Shown here piece by piece: positions 35,595 through 42,164 of a stretch of 64,000 bases of DNA. Numbering within the stretch: position 1 is the stretch's first letter; each line of letters starts with the position of its first letter. The stretch is from an uncultured Ruminococcus sp. (GTDB lineage Bacteria; Bacillota_A; Clostridia; Oscillospirales; Ruminococcaceae). The stretch spans positions 62,001 to 126,000 of the forward strand of contig ONBA01000007.1 of assembly GCA_900315975.1 (NCBI GenBank), in the 5' to 3' direction. Position numbers and translations under genes: made by a program. The notes under the pieces are model-generated. The model was not told the DNA's origin, did not search any database, and worked only from the letters and a program-made list of their open reading frames with translations.

Positions 35595-36275
35595 TTAATA
35601 CTGTTCATTCCTTCGGCGGAACTTTCTGACAATGAGGAGACTGTCTATGATTCCAAAAAGGAAGCATACAACTCCTATGCCGAGAACAGCAAAGCAATCG
35701 GCTTTGATTTTAGTGTCCTGCGCTCTGTATTCAGCAATATAAGACTTGTCCAAGCCGCACTCAGCTGCAAAATCGTCACGATATTTGATATAGTCGTCAT
35801 TTTTCGGCTGTTTCCAAAGCTTTCCCTCGAAGTGAACAGCAGCCGGTATTTCATCGGTCTTGCCGTCGTCATATTCTATCCAGCCGTCAAGATTAGCGTC
35901 AAGAGCCGCCTTCATCTCGTCAGTAGCGGCAGCAACTACGTATACGAAGCCGTTTGCTGATGCGTCCTGTTCGCCGTTTTCGATTTTTACTATTTCATCG
36001 CGTGTAAGGGTTTCAACAAGGTAATACACAGTCTCACGTTTTGACGAAGGAATAACGCCCATAACCTTTTCCTCTTCCGTCATTGTCGCGAAACTTCCGA
36101 GAACACAGGCTATCTCACCTTCAGCGGCAGCAACCTTGCTGAAGTCGCTGAAAGGGGCGGTATTGAGTGAAACTGTAGACTTTGTGACGTATACGATACA
36201 TTCCCTTGCACCCATAAAAATCAGAGCAGCACCGATAAACAGGGCGATCACCGCCCACATTACTCTTTTGACCAT
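35595..36275 (-). CDS. Bitopic membrane protein of unknown function, 226 aa
   Basis: One helix at about 5-24 and another at about 192-216 flank an extracytoplasmic domain of some 165 residues without recognised motifs (segments KRETVYYLVETLTRDEI, FVYVVAAATDEMKAAL); a short basic tail RKFRRRNEQY follows. This layout resembles small surface-exposed membrane proteins common in Ruminococcaceae. It follows tsf, but a terminator lies between, so it probably has its own promoter, not identified. Confidence 0.7.
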   Translation of the reverse strand: MVKRVMWAVIALFIGAALIFMGARECIVYVTKSTVSLNTAPFSDFSKVAAAEGEIACVLGSFATMTEEEKVMGVIPSSKRETVYYLVETLTRDEIVKIENGEQDASANGFVYVVAAATDEMKAALDANLDGWIEYDDGKTDEIPAAVHFEGKLWKQPKNDDYIKYRDDFAAECGLDKSYIAEYRAQDTKIKADCFAVLGIGVVCFLFGIIDSLLIVRKFRRRNEQY

Positions 36276-36310
36276 ATTCTATCCTCCAAAGGCAAATGGC
36301 AGGCATTAAA

Positions 36311-36345
36311 ATTGCCATAGCATCGTTAAACAACGCTATGGCAAT
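36311..36345 (-). terminator. Terminator of rpsB-tsf
   Basis: An 11-bp ATTGCCATAGC/GCTATGGCAAT stem with a 13-nt loop, followed on the minus strand by TTTAATG, 24 nt after tsf. Confidence 0.8.
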
Positions 36346-36369
36346 AATTAAATCTTTTCAGCAGTTAAA

Positions 36370-37287
36370 TTACTTGATCATGTTAGCAATTTCGTCAGCG
36401 AAGTTCTCTTCCTTCTTCTCAACGCCTTCACCGCGCTCGAAGCGAACAACGTCAACAACCTTGATGCTGCCGCCGAGCTTCTTAGCCTCTGCGTCAACAT
36501 AGCCCTGAACGCTGAGCTTGTCGTCCTTAACGAATGCCTGCTCAAGGAGGCAGTTTTCGCTGTAGTACTTGCCGACCTTACCCTCAACGATCTTTGCGCG
36601 AACCTGCTCGGGCTTGTTAGCCATCTTAGGATCCTCAGCCATCTGAGCAAGCATGATCTCCTTCTCCTTCTCGATAACCTCAGCAGGTACCTGCTCACGG
36701 CAGAGATAAGGAGCATTAAGAGCAGCAGACTGCATAGCAACGTCCTTACCGATAGCAGAAACTGCATCAGCAGGGAGGTCAGTATCAAGCTTTACGAGAA
36801 CGCCGATGCTGCCGCCATTGTGGATATAAGAAGCGAGAACGCCTTCCATTCTTACGAAACGACGGATAACGATGTTCTCACGGATCTTCATGCCAGCGAG
36901 CTCTGTAAGAGCCTCACCAACTGTACCTGTACCGCCGCTGATGGGGAGTTCCTTAAGAGCTTCAACATCAGCAGGGTTCTTTTCGATGATAGTATTAGCA
37001 ACGTTTGCAACGAAGTTTCTGATATCGTCAGTGTTAGCAGCGAAGTCAGTCTCAGTGTTAACTTCGAGAAGAACACCTGTGTTGCCGTTTACAACAGCAG
37101 CAACTACGCCCTCAGCAGCAGCTCTTCCGCTCTTCTTAGCCTGAGTAGCGAGACCTTTTTCTCTGAGGAATTCGATAGCCTTGTCCATATCTCCGTCGTT
37201 AGCCTCAAGAGCCTTTTTGCAGTCCATCATGCCAACGCCAGTGGACTTCATGAGTTCCTTTATTTCTGCAACAGATACCTTACCCAT
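36370..37287 (-). CDS. tsf: Translation elongation factor Ts
   Basis: 305 residues. The N-terminal UBA-like segment IKELMKSTGVGMMDCKKAL and the TDFxAxN motif (NTETDFAANTDDIRNFV) are diagnostic. It exchanges GDP for GTP on EF-Tu. TTGGAGG precedes the ATG at 37287; a 23-codon extension in frame is derived from the palindromic repeat upstream and has no ribosome site. Second gene of rpsB-tsf. Confidence 0.96.
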   Translation of the reverse strand: MGKVSVAEIKELMKSTGVGMMDCKKALEANDGDMDKAIEFLREKGLATQAKKSGRAAAEGVVAAVVNGNTGVLLEVNTETDFAANTDDIRNFVANVANTIIEKNPADVEALKELPISGGTGTVGEALTELAGMKIRENIVIRRFVRMEGVLASYIHNGGSIGVLVKLDTDLPADAVSAIGKDVAMQSAALNAPYLCREQVPAEVIEKEKEIMLAQMAEDPKMANKPEQVRAKIVEGKVGKYYSENCLLEQAFVKDDKLSVQGYVDAEAKKLGGSIKVVDVVRFERGEGVEKKEENFADEIANMIK

Positions 37288-37320
37288 TGTAAATACCTCC
37301 AATAAATAATATAAAATAAT

Positions 37321-37383
37321 TGTAGGGGACGGCGCCTCGACGTCCCTGAAATTCATCGGGTTGTCGGGGACGCCAACCCCTAC
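37321..37383. repeat. Composite palindromic repeat in the rpsB-tsf spacer (TGTAGGG family)
   Basis: The element starts TGTAGGGGAC and ends ACCCCTACG, so 7-bp ends GTAGGGG/CCCCTAC pair; inside are GGGACG/CGTCCC and GGGG/CCCC hairpins. It belongs by ends and core to the same family as copies at 4583 and 41791-41919 and sits inside a ribosomal operon, where it must be transcribed. Confidence 0.65.
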
Positions 37384-37411
37384 GTTTCAATTCAGATTAT
37401 GATAGTGCTGA

Positions 37412-38152
37412 TTATTCAGCGTCTGCCTCAGCAGCTTCCTCAGCGGGAGCCTCAGCCTGAGCGTTGTCGCCGCCCTGTCTGCCTTCGATGATAGCGTTAG
37501 CAACTGTACCGGCGATAAGCTTTACAGCGCGGATAGCGTCATCGTTACCGGGGATAACGTAGTCAACTTCGTCAGGATCGCAGTTTGTATCAACGATAGC
37601 AACGATCGGGATATTGAGCTTCTTAGCCTCAGCAACAGCGATCTTTTCCTTGCGGGGGTCAACGATAAAAAGAGCTGCGGGGAGCTTCTTCATTGTCTTG
37701 ATACCGCCGAGGAACTTCTCAAGCTTTTCTATTTCAAGGTTGAGCTTAACAACTTCCTTCTTGGGGAGGAGGTTGAAAGTGCCGTCCTCTTCCATTGTGT
37801 GGAGCTGCTCAAGTCTCTTGATACGAGTCTGGATTGTCTTGAAGTTTGTGAGCATACCGCCGAGCCATCTTGCGTTAACGTAGTGAGCGCCTGCGCGAGT
37901 AGCCTCTTCCTTAACGGAATCGCCAGCCTGCTTCTTTGTACCTACGAAGAGAACTTCGCCGCCCTCTGCTGAGAGGTCACGAACGAACATATAAGCTTCT
38001 TCAAGCTTCTTAACCGTCTTCTGAAGGTCGATGATGTAGATACCGTTTCTCTCTGTGAAGATGTACGGTGCCATTTTTGGGTTCCAGCGTCTTGTCTGGT
38101 GTCCGAAGTGAACGCCAGCCTCGAGGAGCTGTTTCATTGAAACTACTGCCAT
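37412..38152 (-). CDS. rpsB: 30S ribosomal protein S2
   Basis: 246 residues with S2 hallmarks: [22 protein letters not shown], the VGTKKQA segment, and the acidic, Ala/Glu-rich tail beyond residue 228. AAGGAGG lies before the ATG. First gene of rpsB-tsf behind a strong promoter and a 110-nt leader. Confidence 0.97.
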   Translation of the reverse strand: MAVVSMKQLLEAGVHFGHQTRRWNPKMAPYIFTERNGIYIIDLQKTVKKLEEAYMFVRDLSAEGGEVLFVGTKKQAGDSVKEEATRAGAHYVNARWLGGMLTNFKTIQTRIKRLEQLHTMEEDGTFNLLPKKEVVKLNLEIEKLEKFLGGIKTMKKLPAALFIVDPRKEKIAVAEAKKLNIPIVAIVDTNCDPDEVDYVIPGNDDAIRAVKLIAGTVANAIIEGRQGGDNAQAEAPAEEAAEADAE

Positions 38153-38260
38153 TGTGTAGTCCTCCTTAAAATTGGTTATTAATATCCTCCGCCCGACTTA
38201 ACTTACAGACGACACTCAAGCGAGTGCACCGGTCTGCAAAAGCACAGACGTGCGAATTGC
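38153..38260 (-). promoter_or_regulatory. rpsB: Structured rpsB leader
   Basis: The transcript would carry about 110 nt before the start codon, including GTCTG-8-CAGAC within GCAC/GTGC ends and a hairpin CACTC-GCTT-GAGTG. Feedback by S2 or S1 on such leaders is known in other bacteria; a match to a known S2 leader family was not tested. Confidence 0.4.
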
Positions 38261-38266
38261 TTTAAT

Positions 38267-38295
38267 ATTATACCACAAAGCGCGTCCGACTTCAA
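38267..38295 (-). promoter_or_regulatory. Promoter of rpsB-tsf
   Basis: Minus strand: TTGAAG (38290-38295), 17-nt spacer, perfect TATAAT (38267-38272) preceded by TGG. Confidence 0.8.
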
Positions 38296-38309
38296 GTATT
38301 TATCCGTCT

Positions 38310-38597
38310 TTACTCAAACAAACTTTTAAAACTATTTCTGCCAATATTTGTTGAAAACGTCAATTCGTGGTGGTCTACCAGTATAATATCTGTACCTATT
38401 ACTTTTATCGCACTGCATGGTATCTCAGTATCATCGCCGCCCAAAGTACCGAAAAATCCTCTTCTGCCGTAGATGACCAGTCCTGTGACCATTGACGTGA
38501 CCGTATCGAATCTCACATCATCGACAGTGCCAAGTCTTTCGCCTGTGCGTATATCAACAACTTCTTTGTCTTTCAACTCTGACAGACTGCAAACCAT
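38310..38597 (-). CDS. ylmC: YlmC/YmxH family PRC-barrel protein
   Basis: 95 residues of the PRC-barrel YlmC/YmxH family, annotated as sporulation-associated: SELKDKEVVDIRTGERLGTVDDV with the typical beta-strand repeats and ending IILVDHHELTFSTNIGR. Function is not known. GGGAGGT lies before the ATG at 38597; a longer frame upstream lacks a site. It follows the 50-aa sorting-signal protein by 57 nt and likely shares its promoter. That a non-obvious spore-former carries it is common in ruminococci. Confidence 0.82.
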   Translation of the reverse strand: MVCSLSELKDKEVVDIRTGERLGTVDDVRFDTVTSMVTGLVIYGRRGFFGTLGGDDTEIPCSAIKVIGTDIILVDHHELTFSTNIGRNSFKSLFE

Positions 38598-38654
38598 AAA
38601 AATACCTCCCGCAAGCTTTATAATTAAAGCTATGCCGGGAGGCATGGACATTAT

Positions 38655-38807
38655 TTATTCTTCCTCATCATCTTCGTCGTTTTTCTTTTTTCCGGCTAAA
38701 AATGCCGATACCAGAGCGATAACTACCGCCGCGCAAGCACCGATGATTATATATTTTGCAGGGAAAGTATCACCTGTAGCGGGAACTGCCGCAAGTAAAC
38801 TCATCAT
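38655..38807 (-). CDS. 50-aa protein consisting mainly of a sortase-type sorting signal
   Basis: A small gene with a strong promoter (TTGACA-17-TAAAAT) and GGAGG 7 nt before the ATG at 38807. The product is a six- to eight-residue start (MMSLLAA), a sorting-like motif VPATGD, one transmembrane helix (about residues 16-38) and a basic-then-acidic tail (GKKKNDEDDEEE). That is the LPxTG-like motif, helix, positive tail order of sortase substrates, but with almost nothing exported before it. It may be a membrane peptide in which the motif is accidental; without a signal peptide the topology is uncertain. Confidence 0.7.
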   Translation of the reverse strand: MMSLLAAVPATGDTFPAKYIIIGACAAVVIALVSAFLAGKKKNDEDDEEE

Positions 38808-38843
38808 AAAAATTCCTCCAATCAAGAATAATTTATCAAGAAC

Positions 38844-38872
38844 ATTTTATCACACCCTGCTCCGGTTGTCAA
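38844..38872 (-). promoter_or_regulatory. Promoter of the sorting-signal peptide/ylmC unit
   Basis: Minus strand: perfect TTGACA (38867-38872), 17-nt spacer, TAAAAT (38844-38849) preceded by TGA. Confidence 0.82.
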
Positions 38873-38883
38873 TTCGTGTGCGA

Positions 38884-40332
38884 TTAAAAACGGAAGTCAC
38901 GCTCACCGTTTCTTATCTTTTCGAGGTATTCGAGTGCCTTTTCGCGGCGCTTCGGGTCGGGAACATTCTGTATCTCGCGGTCTATGAGAGCTTCGCCGAC
39001 CTTGCGTGTCTCAGGAGAAGCGTAGTCCTGTAAATACTCCTGAAGTGTAAGGAGTGCATTCGGGTGACAGCAGTTCTGTATCTGTCCTACCTTGCAAAGC
39101 GCCATGAATCGGTCACCTGTACGTCCTTCACGATAGCAGGCTGTACAGAACGACGGGATATAGCCGCTGTCCATAAGCCACTTTACGACCTCGTCGAGTG
39201 TACGCTGGTCAGAAACGTCAAACTGCTCGGTATCATGAGGTCTTTCTTCAGCATCATAGCCTGCGTATCCGCCGACAGAAGTTCTCGAACCGCCGGATAT
39301 CTGCGATACGCCGAGACCGATGACCTTGGCACGACATTCCTCACTCTCACGGGTGGAGATTATCATTCCGGTGTAAGGAACAGCAATACGAATACAAGCT
39401 ACTATCCTTGCAAATGTTTCGTCGTCGATACCGTTATCGAAAACATCAGGGTCGATATCTGAAGCTCTTCTGAGTCGCGGAACACTGATAGTATGCGGTC
39501 CGACACCATGAACAGCTTCAAGGTGCTCAGCGTGCATGAGAAGACCCGCAAACTCGTATCTGTACTTGTCAAGACCAAAAAGCACTCCGAGACCAACATC
39601 GTCGATACCGCCTTCCATAGCTCTGTCCATAGCTTCTGTGTGGTAAGCGTAGTTGTGCTTGGGTCCTGCCGGATGAAGAACCTCGTAGCTCTCCTTATGG
39701 TAAGTCTCCTGGAAGAGGATATAGGTGCCGATGCCTGCTTCCTTGAGCTTGCGGTAGTTTTCAACAGTTGTTGCCGCAATGTTGACATTTACTCGGCGGA
39801 TAGCACCATTCTTGTGCTTGATTGAATAGATTGTATTTATACATTCAAGAATATACTCAATAGGATTATTAACGGGGTCCTCACCGGACTCAATAGCAAG
39901 TCTCTTGTGACCCATGTCCTGAAGTGCGATAACCTCATCACGCACCTCGTCCTGTGTGAGCTTCTTACGCGGAATCTCCTTATTCTGCATATGGTATGGA
40001 CAGTAAACGCACTTGTTCACGCAGTAATTCGAGAGATAGAGGGGTGCAAACATAACGATTCTGTCACCATAGAATGCTTCTTTTATCTCGCGTGCAAGCT
40101 CGTAAATCTTCTCGGTCATTTCAGGAATATCGCAGGCGAGAAGTACACTTGCCTCACGGTGAGAAAGTCCCGCACATTCAACTCCCCTGCCGGTCTTCTT
40201 CGGCTTTGCCTTTTCGAGGATTTCCTCAATGAGAGCCTTGTTATGCTTATTCTGCTCGGCATATTCAAGAGTTTCGAGAATTTCCTCGTGATTGATAAAC
40301 TCCTCAGCTTTTAAAGATTTAACGTCATACAT
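38884..40332 (-). CDS. hydG: [FeFe] hydrogenase H-cluster maturase HydG
   Basis: 482 residues. The radical SAM motif is CX3CX2C at Cys104, Cys108, Cys111 (NYCVNKCVYC), and the C-terminal auxiliary cluster motif CX2CX22C is satisfied by Cys396, Cys399 and Cys422. HydG cleaves tyrosine to make the CO and CN ligands of the H-cluster's 2Fe subsite, in the cytoplasm. hydE and hydF are not in the window. It is last in an operon with a TM1266-family protein and a flavin-type protein. AGGTAATA precedes the start. Confidence 0.94.
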   Translation of the reverse strand: MYDVKSLKAEEFINHEEILETLEYAEQNKHNKALIEEILEKAKPKKTGRGVECAGLSHREASVLLACDIPEMTEKIYELAREIKEAFYGDRIVMFAPLYLSNYCVNKCVYCPYHMQNKEIPRKKLTQDEVRDEVIALQDMGHKRLAIESGEDPVNNPIEYILECINTIYSIKHKNGAIRRVNVNIAATTVENYRKLKEAGIGTYILFQETYHKESYEVLHPAGPKHNYAYHTEAMDRAMEGGIDDVGLGVLFGLDKYRYEFAGLLMHAEHLEAVHGVGPHTISVPRLRRASDIDPDVFDNGIDDETFARIVACIRIAVPYTGMIISTRESEECRAKVIGLGVSQISGGSRTSVGGYAGYDAEERPHDTEQFDVSDQRTLDEVVKWLMDSGYIPSFCTACYREGRTGDRFMALCKVGQIQNCCHPNALLTLQEYLQDYASPETRKVGEALIDREIQNVPDPKRREKALEYLEKIRNGERDFRF

Positions 40333-40353
40333 ATATATTACCTCCAGTTAATA

Positions 40354-40821
40354 TTACTTAGCTTTACATGATAATTTTTCAGCTTCAAGCCTGAAAACTG
40401 CAACTGCACCCAGCTTTTTTTCAGTGTACTCCCAGTTTTTTTCACCTGCCTGATGATTCATTAGACAGTCAAGTGCCGACCTCTTAGCATCTGTATCTTC
40501 TATAAGCGAAAGCCTGCCGGAACCTGTTACACTTTGAAAATTTGCCGAATAATCGCAGGCACTTCCGCCTTCAATCATCTTGAATCTGCCGTCTGTCTCA
40601 AATCCGACATAAGGCGATTTCCCGGCAAGTTCATACTTTCTGCCAGCTTTTGCACCGTGAAAGTAGAATACACATTTCCCACTCTCGCGCCTGAATCCGT
40701 AATTCACGGGAACAATATAAATATCACCGTCATCATAAAAGGCGATACGCAGTATTTTTTCCTCAGTGAGAAACGTGTCAATAGCCGCGATATCGGTGAT
40801 TTCCCTGTCTTTTCTTCTCAT
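40354..40821 (-). CDS. Pyridoxamine 5'-phosphate oxidase-like flavin-binding protein
   Basis: 155 residues with the split-barrel FMN-binding fold of the PNPOx/NimA-like family (ILRIAFYDDGDIYIVPVNYGFR ... YFHGAKAGRKYELAGKSPYVGFETD). Such proteins bind FMN, F420 or haem and reduce diverse substrates; nitroimidazole reductases are one branch. Its role with hydrogenase maturation genes is unknown. It lies 21 nt before hydG and 12 nt after the TM1266 gene. Confidence 0.8.
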   Translation of the reverse strand: MRRKDREITDIAAIDTFLTEEKILRIAFYDDGDIYIVPVNYGFRRESGKCVFYFHGAKAGRKYELAGKSPYVGFETDGRFKMIEGGSACDYSANFQSVTGSGRLSLIEDTDAKRSALDCLMNHQAGEKNWEYTEKKLGAVAVFRLEAEKLSCKAK

Positions 40822-40833
40822 ATTGCCCTCCGT

Positions 40834-41082
40834 TCACTTCTTCGAGATAGCGGCTTTGACCGAAACTCCGCCAATTTGTCCGAGACGTCCGGTCAGACTG
40901 CTTATGCGGTCAGGAGTAGCGTCAAGAGCGACCGAAATCAGTGATATACCGCGTTCTTTGTAGGGGATACCCATTCGTCCGATGATGATATCGTTGTACT
41001 CGTGAAGGACGCTGTTGACCTCTACAGAAGCCGACTGCTCGTCAATGACTATCGCCGCTACCGCAATTCTTTTCTCGTCCAT
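40834..41082 (-). CDS. TM1266 family iron-only hydrogenase system regulator
   Basis: 82 residues matching the small family named for TM1266 (putative iron-only hydrogenase system regulator): IAVAAIVIDEQSASVEVNSVLHEYNDIIIGRMGIPYKERGISLISVALDATPDRISSLTGRLGQIGGVSVKAAI. It has a NikR C-terminal/ACT-like ferredoxin fold but no DNA-binding domain, so a sensor or effector role is likely. Its neighbours are a flavoprotein and hydG. GGGGTGAG precedes the ATG. It is the first gene after a long leader with a terminator. Confidence 0.82.
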   Translation of the reverse strand: MDEKRIAVAAIVIDEQSASVEVNSVLHEYNDIIIGRMGIPYKERGISLISVALDATPDRISSLTGRLGQIGGVSVKAAISKK

Positions 41083-41100
41083 TATCTCACCCCTTTTAGA

Positions 41101-41237
41101 AATAAAAATGCCCGCAAAAAGCGGGCATACAGAATCAGCTTATGTATCAGCCGTTCTCCGAAAACAAGGCTAACGCCCAGCCGCCCGAAAACTAACACTC
41201 ATTTCAGCCGAGACCGGAATAAATCCCGATATCCGCT
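41101..41237 (-). promoter_or_regulatory. Candidate regulatory leader (riboswitch- or attenuator-like) of the TM1266/hydG operon
   Basis: About 140 nt between the promoter and the ribosome site end in an intrinsic terminator: an 8-bp ATGCCCGC/GCGGGCAT stem (41108-41128) with a five-base loop, then TTTTTATTTC on the minus strand. Upstream are CAGC/GCTG enclosing a CGGGA/TTCCG hairpin, a GGC-GTTA-GCC hairpin, and two related segments beginning GTTTTCGG and ending in GGCTG. CGGGC in the leader can pair with GCCCG of the terminator stem, an antiterminator option. No known riboswitch consensus was recognised. Confidence 0.6.
41108..41128 (-). terminator. Intrinsic terminator inside the TM1266/hydG leader
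   Basis: A perfect 8-bp stem with a five-A (plus-strand) loop and a T-rich tail on the minus strand, ending about 20 nt before the first start codon. Confidence 0.85.
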
Positions 41238-41243
41238 GTATCA

Positions 41244-41272
41244 ATAATATCATATTGTCATACAAATGTCAA
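41244..41272 (-). promoter_or_regulatory. Promoter of the TM1266/hydG operon
   Basis: Minus strand: perfect TTGACA (41267-41272), 17-nt spacer, TATTAT (41244-41249). Confidence 0.82.
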
Positions 41273-41324
41273 ACTTTTGTGTTAGTATTTACTAATCGTA
41301 TTTGCAAAATATATAAGTACCCTC

Positions 41325-41382
41325 TTGACTTTTTAAATATAAAAATGCATAATAAAGTCATAATTATATCATAATTATGACT
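41325..41382 (+). promoter_or_regulatory. Promoter of the DUF1508 gene with a 12-bp-arm palindrome at the start site
   Basis: TTGACT (41325-41330), 17-nt spacer, CATAAT (41348-41353). Immediately downstream AGTCATAATTAT-ATC-ATAATTATGACT (arms 41356-41367 and 41371-41382) is a perfect inverted repeat over the predicted start near 41360: either a repressor operator or a stable hairpin at the mRNA 5' end. The 324-bp gap 41083-41406 holds this and the leader above; no other gene was seen. Confidence 0.7.
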
Positions 41383-41406
41383 ATTTCAGAAAGGTGTTGA
41401 ATCAAC

Positions 41407-41784
41407 ATGGGAAAATTTGTCATCAAGGAGTCCGGAAAGGGCTTCAGCTTCTGCCTTAAAGCCGGAAACGGCGAGATCGTTGCAGCAAGCAGCAAGATTT
41501 ATCCGGATATAGCCGGAGTCAAGGCAGCTATCGCCGCAGTTGCGGATTTCGCTCCGAGAGCTGATATCGAGGATCAGACTGCCGGTGCACCCGAAATCAA
41601 GGGCGCAAAGTTTGAGCTTTACTCTGATAAAGCAGGAGAGTTCCGCTTCCGTTTCAAGGACGCCGACGGTAATATCCTCGCAGTGAGCGAAGGTTACGTC
41701 AAAAAGGACAGCGCTAAAAACGGTATAGACAGCGTTCGCAGAAACGCTGAGAATTCTCCCGTTGTTGAGCCTGTTGCTGAATAA
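41407..41784 (+). CDS. Tandem DUF1508 (YegP-like) protein
   Basis: 125 residues made of two DUF1508 repeats: 1-50 (MGKFVIKESGKGFSFCLKAGNGEIVAASSKIY) and about 65-110 (AKFELYSDKAGEFRFRFKDADGNILAVSEGY), each carrying the F-R-F-x-L/F-x-A-x-N/D-G-x-I pattern. DUF1508 proteins are small soluble proteins of unknown function often associated with stress. AAAGGTG precedes the ATG. A strong promoter with a palindrome suggests tight regulation. Confidence 0.82.
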   Translation: MGKFVIKESGKGFSFCLKAGNGEIVAASSKIYPDIAGVKAAIAAVADFAPRADIEDQTAGAPEIKGAKFELYSDKAGEFRFRFKDADGNILAVSEGYVKKDSAKNGIDSVRRNAENSPVVEPVAE

Positions 41785-41790
41785 ATCAAG

Positions 41791-41815
41791 CGGACGAACA
41801 ATGGTCGTCCCTACA
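41791..41815. repeat. Dispersed palindromic repeat, copy 2
   Basis: CGGACGAACAATGGTCGTCC followed by CTACA. It differs by one base from the reverse complement of the copy at 4583-4608. It is the first of three units in a 130-bp cluster after the DUF1508 gene; the 380-bp gap 41785-42164 contains these three repeats, the guaA promoter and nothing else obvious. Confidence 0.7.
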
Positions 41816-41842
41816 TAGACAAGCAAAAGAAGCAGGATTTTT

Positions 41843-41867
41843 CGGGCGAACAGTGTTCGCCCCTACA
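41843..41867. repeat. Dispersed palindromic repeat, copy 3
   Basis: A GGGCGAACAGTGTTCGCCC palindrome followed by CTACA; family ends are conserved while the stem sequence has changed in compensatory fashion relative to copy 2. Confidence 0.68.
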
Positions 41868-41891
41868 CATACAAACATAAAATATCCCAAT

Positions 41892-41919
41892 TGTAGGGGC
41901 GCACAATGTGCGCCCCTGT
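41892..41919. repeat. Dispersed palindromic repeat, copy 4 (inverted)
   Basis: TGTAGGGGCGCACAATGTGCGCCCC, the same family in opposite orientation to copies 2 and 3, so copies 3 and 4 form a head-to-head pair about 25 bp apart. Confidence 0.68.
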
Positions 41920-42076
41920 TGCTTTCATATGAAATTGAACTTTTTTTATTCAGTCCGACTTCTTATGCTTTATATAAAATGGCCATTCGCGGACGGATAA
42001 TATCCGCCGCTGCTCCCCACAGTTCCGCAAATTATCCGATATATTTTATATATACTGACAAATTTCTGCAAAGCAC

Positions 42077-42105
42077 TTGAAATATTACAAAAAAAATGGC
42101 ATAAT
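42077..42105 (+). promoter_or_regulatory. guaA: Promoter of guaA
   Basis: TTGAAA (42077-42082), 17-nt spacer, CATAAT (42100-42105). The leader is only about 50 nt and holds no guanine riboswitch. Confidence 0.75.
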
Positions 42106-42164
42106 TATTGTATATTCACTTTAACATCACCCTTCCGCTTCTGCGCGGAGAATGGAGGTCCTGT

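Noticed and set aside
37288..37356. N-terminal extension of EF-Ts
   Set aside because: The 23 extra codons come from the palindromic repeat, and a clear GGAGG site marks the downstream ATG.
41920..42164. Purine riboswitch upstream of guaA
   Set aside because: The leader is only about 50 nt after the promoter and lacks the conserved three-way junction sequences.
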